DNA of 14,246 nucleotides from contig DAOWMR010000023.1 of assembly GCA_030642995.1 (NCBI GenBank), positions 1 through 14,246 of the forward strand, given 5' to 3'. This stretch comes from Spirochaetales bacterium. GTDB lineage: Bacteria; Spirochaetota; Spirochaetia; DSM-27196; SLST01. The notes under the pieces are model-generated. The model was not told where the DNA came from and searched no databases. It saw only the letters and a list, made by a program, of their open reading frames with translations. The position numbers and the translations under genes are program-made. This document shows, in pieces, positions 12,670 through 14,246 of this stretch (positions are counted from its first letter, which is position 1; each line of letters opens with the position of its first letter).

Positions 12670-14246
12670 GATCGACCTTCTCCAACGTGACGTACTTCGG
12701 GAGAAACCTGGCAACCCGGCCGGACTCAAACTGCACATGCACGACCAGTTCGTCACCGGTGTACCCACTCTTTGTGACGACACCGGACCCGTAGTCATCA
12801 TGATACACGGAAGTTCCTGCAGGGAAAGGATTCTCCGCGTGCCGGTGCGTGTTGGAATCCTCACCGTCAAGCTCAATCATTTCGCGGGGGATCTCGTCGA
12901 GGAAACGCGACCGGACAAAATCCATCATCCTGCCGTGAACACGACGATACCCACACGAAGTGAGGTAGAGCTCATCCCGCGCCCTCGTGACGGCCACGTA
13001 AAAGAGCCGGCGCTCCTCCTCAATCTCGTCGGGTGCCTCATCGCCGCCACGCGGAAAGAGCCCTTCTTCAAGACCGGTTACAATGACCCGATCAAACTCG
13101 AGTCCCTTCGTATTGTGCATGGTGATCAATGTCACCTTCGCGGTGAGATCCTGATCCTGTTCCCTGGATCGATCCAGCTCGATCATCTCGAGCAACTCAA
13201 CAAGCCCGTCCCGCGTACCGGGATAGAGGCTCGCGGCGTTGATGAGCTCTTCGAGGTTCTCCATCTTCGCACGGGCGATGATTTCATCGGGGTGGTGGCC
13301 GCCGGGAGCATGGTACTCCCAAAGGCCCGATCCCTTGACGAGGTGCTCCACAAAGCCGGAAAGCTGCGCACCATCAAGTGACGCCAGGCTGCTCGTTAGA
13401 AGCCCGACAAATTGACGAAGCGAGCCCGCGGCACGCTTTGAAAGCGCGGGAGAGGCGACCGTGGATGCCGCGAGCAGATCACCGCCACACTCCGGGGCAT
13501 GCTCCATGATCCGACCAACGCTCGTGGCTCCGATCCCCCGCGCCGGCTTGTTGACAATCCTCCTGAAGGAGACCTCGTCCCGAGCGTTCGCTGCGAGCTT
13601 GAGCAGGGCAAGGGCGTCTTTGATCTCCTCGCGCTGGTAGAATCTCACGGTCCCAACGATGCGATACGAGATTCCGGCACGCAGAAAGGCCGATTCAAAC
13701 AACCGGGACTGCGCATTGGTCCGATACAGGATGGCGGTCTCGGTGGTTCTCGGCGGAGCCTGGATGAGCCCAAGGCAGTACTCAACCTCGGCATCCTGGT
13801 CCGGCAAGAGGGCAACCATCGGTTTGGCCCCACCCTTCCGTTCGGTCCAGAGGGTTTTGCCGAGGCGCGATGAGTTGTTGCCGACGACTGCCGACGCAAC
13901 CTGAAGAATCGGTTCTGTAGAACGATAGTTCTGCTCCAACCGCACGATGACAGTTCCCGGAAAGCTCTCACCGAAGGTGAGAATGTTTCTGACCTCTGCT
14001 CCGCGGAACCCGTAGATGCTCTGATCATCGTCGCCGACAACGCAGAGGTAACTCGTTTCATCCACTAACTGCTTGAGAAGCTCATACTGAGCCACATTGG
14101 AATCCTGATACTCGTCCACGAGAATGTAGCGAAAGCGTTGGCGGATGCGCCGGCGGACCGTCTCGTCGGAGCGCAGGAGTTCCACCGGACGTACTATCAG
14201 ATCTCCGAAATCAACATTACCAATCTCAGTGAGCCGCCGCTGGTAG
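12659..14246 (-). CDS. uvrD: UvrD/PcrA-type superfamily 1 DNA helicase (N-terminus outside window)
   Basis: The frame is open to the window edge, and 528 residues plus a stop are visible. It is an ATP-driven 3'-5' helicase used in repair and replication-fork clearance. Visible motifs in order are II (YILVDEYQDSN), III (VVGDDDQSIYGFRGA), IV (RLEQNYRST), V (ITMHNTKGLEFDRVIVTGLEEG) and VI (EEERRLFYVAVTRARDELYL). The C-terminus ends with a Tudor-like domain (VYHDDYGSGVVTKSGY... VHVQFESGRVARFL) typical of PcrA/UvrD. The Walker A and motif Ia regions are off the window. The upstream part (LTEIGNVDFGDLIVRPVELL) shows that GTG 14185 is not the true start. Rep is an alternative, but the Tudor-like tail favours UvrD/PcrA. 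It heads an operon with the aminotransferase-like and membrane protein genes. Confidence 0.95.
   Translation of the reverse strand, partial: YQRRLTEIGNVDFGDLIVRPVELLRSDETVRRRIRQRFRYILVDEYQDSNVAQYELLKQLVDETSYLCVVGDDDQSIYGFRGAEVRNILTFGESFPGTVIVRLEQNYRSTEPILQVASAVVGNNSSRLGKTLWTERKGGAKPMVALLPDQDAEVEYCLGLIQAPPRTTETAILYRTNAQSRLFESAFLRAGISYRIVGTVRFYQREEIKDALALLKLAANARDEVSFRRIVNKPARGIGATSVGRIMEHAPECGGDLLAASTVASPALSKRAAGSLRQFVGLLTSSLASLDGAQLSGFVEHLVKGSGLWEYHAPGGHHPDEIIARAKMENLEELINAASLYPGTRDGLVELLEMIELDRSREQDQDLTAKVTLITMHNTKGLEFDRVIVTGLEEGLFPRGGDEAPDEIEEERRLFYVAVTRARDELYLTSCGYRRVHGRMMDFVRSRFLDEIPREMIELDGEDSNTHRHAENPFPAGTSVYHDDYGSGVVTKSGYTGDELVVHVQFESGRVARFLPKYVTLEKVDHDI

Noticed and set aside
12668..13381. 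Plus-strand open frame of 237 codons
   Set aside because: It lies antisense to the helicase gene, whose motifs are unmistakable; its translation shows no family features.

Overview
This is a bacterial chromosome window with densely packed housekeeping operons and no sign of a mobile element or CRISPR array. The gene content looks spirochaetal. The clues are a response regulator with an excisionase-type DNA-binding domain in front of its receiver domain, a small membrane protein ahead of rplM-rpsI-recX, a UPF0158-GNAT fusion, and an acidic protein of a type I associate with spirochaete periplasmic-flagellum genes. This taxonomic call rests on remembered gene families, not on a search, and is moderate at best.

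Layout from left to right. (1) The 5' part of a minus-strand gene for a very acidic protein leaves the window at base 1. (2) A plus-strand operon at 590-2855 encodes a secreted protein with two glycogen-binding-like (CBM48) domains, a HAD phosphatase of the pyrimidine 5'-nucleotidase type, and a PlsB/PlsC-type acyltransferase. (3) A minus-strand pair at 5530-2887 encodes prolyl-tRNA synthetase and the UPF0158-GNAT fusion. (4) Enolase (5617-6906, plus) diverges from proS and has its own promoter. (5) A minus-strand operon at 8179-6911 encodes an excisionase-REC regulator, a single-domain REC protein and acylphosphatase. It converges on eno with only 4 bp between stop codons. (6) A minus-strand operon at 10093-8303 encodes a small membrane protein, ribosomal proteins L13 and S9, and RecX. 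(7) A gene-poor stretch at 10094-11267 holds one unrecognised gene (10393-10953) flanked by non-coding DNA with several inverted repeats. (8) A ferredoxin gene (11268 onward, plus) lacks a stop at the usual place. It reads through an 18-bp tandem repeat into the antisense of the next gene. (9) A minus-strand operon at 14246-11523 encodes a UvrD/PcrA helicase (N-terminus outside the window), a shortened aminotransferase-like protein without a catalytic lysine, and a three-helix membrane protein.

Most genes are core functions: translation (proS, rplM, rpsI), glycolysis (eno), lipid synthesis (acyltransferase) and DNA repair (recX, uvrD). The features most worth a second look are the aminotransferase-like pseudoenzyme, the ferredoxin read-through, the pairing of two receiver proteins with acylphosphatase (an enzyme that hydrolyses acyl phosphates), the UPF0158-GNAT fusion, and the inverted-repeat cluster at 11000-11173. 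I did not find a clearly new multi-gene system.
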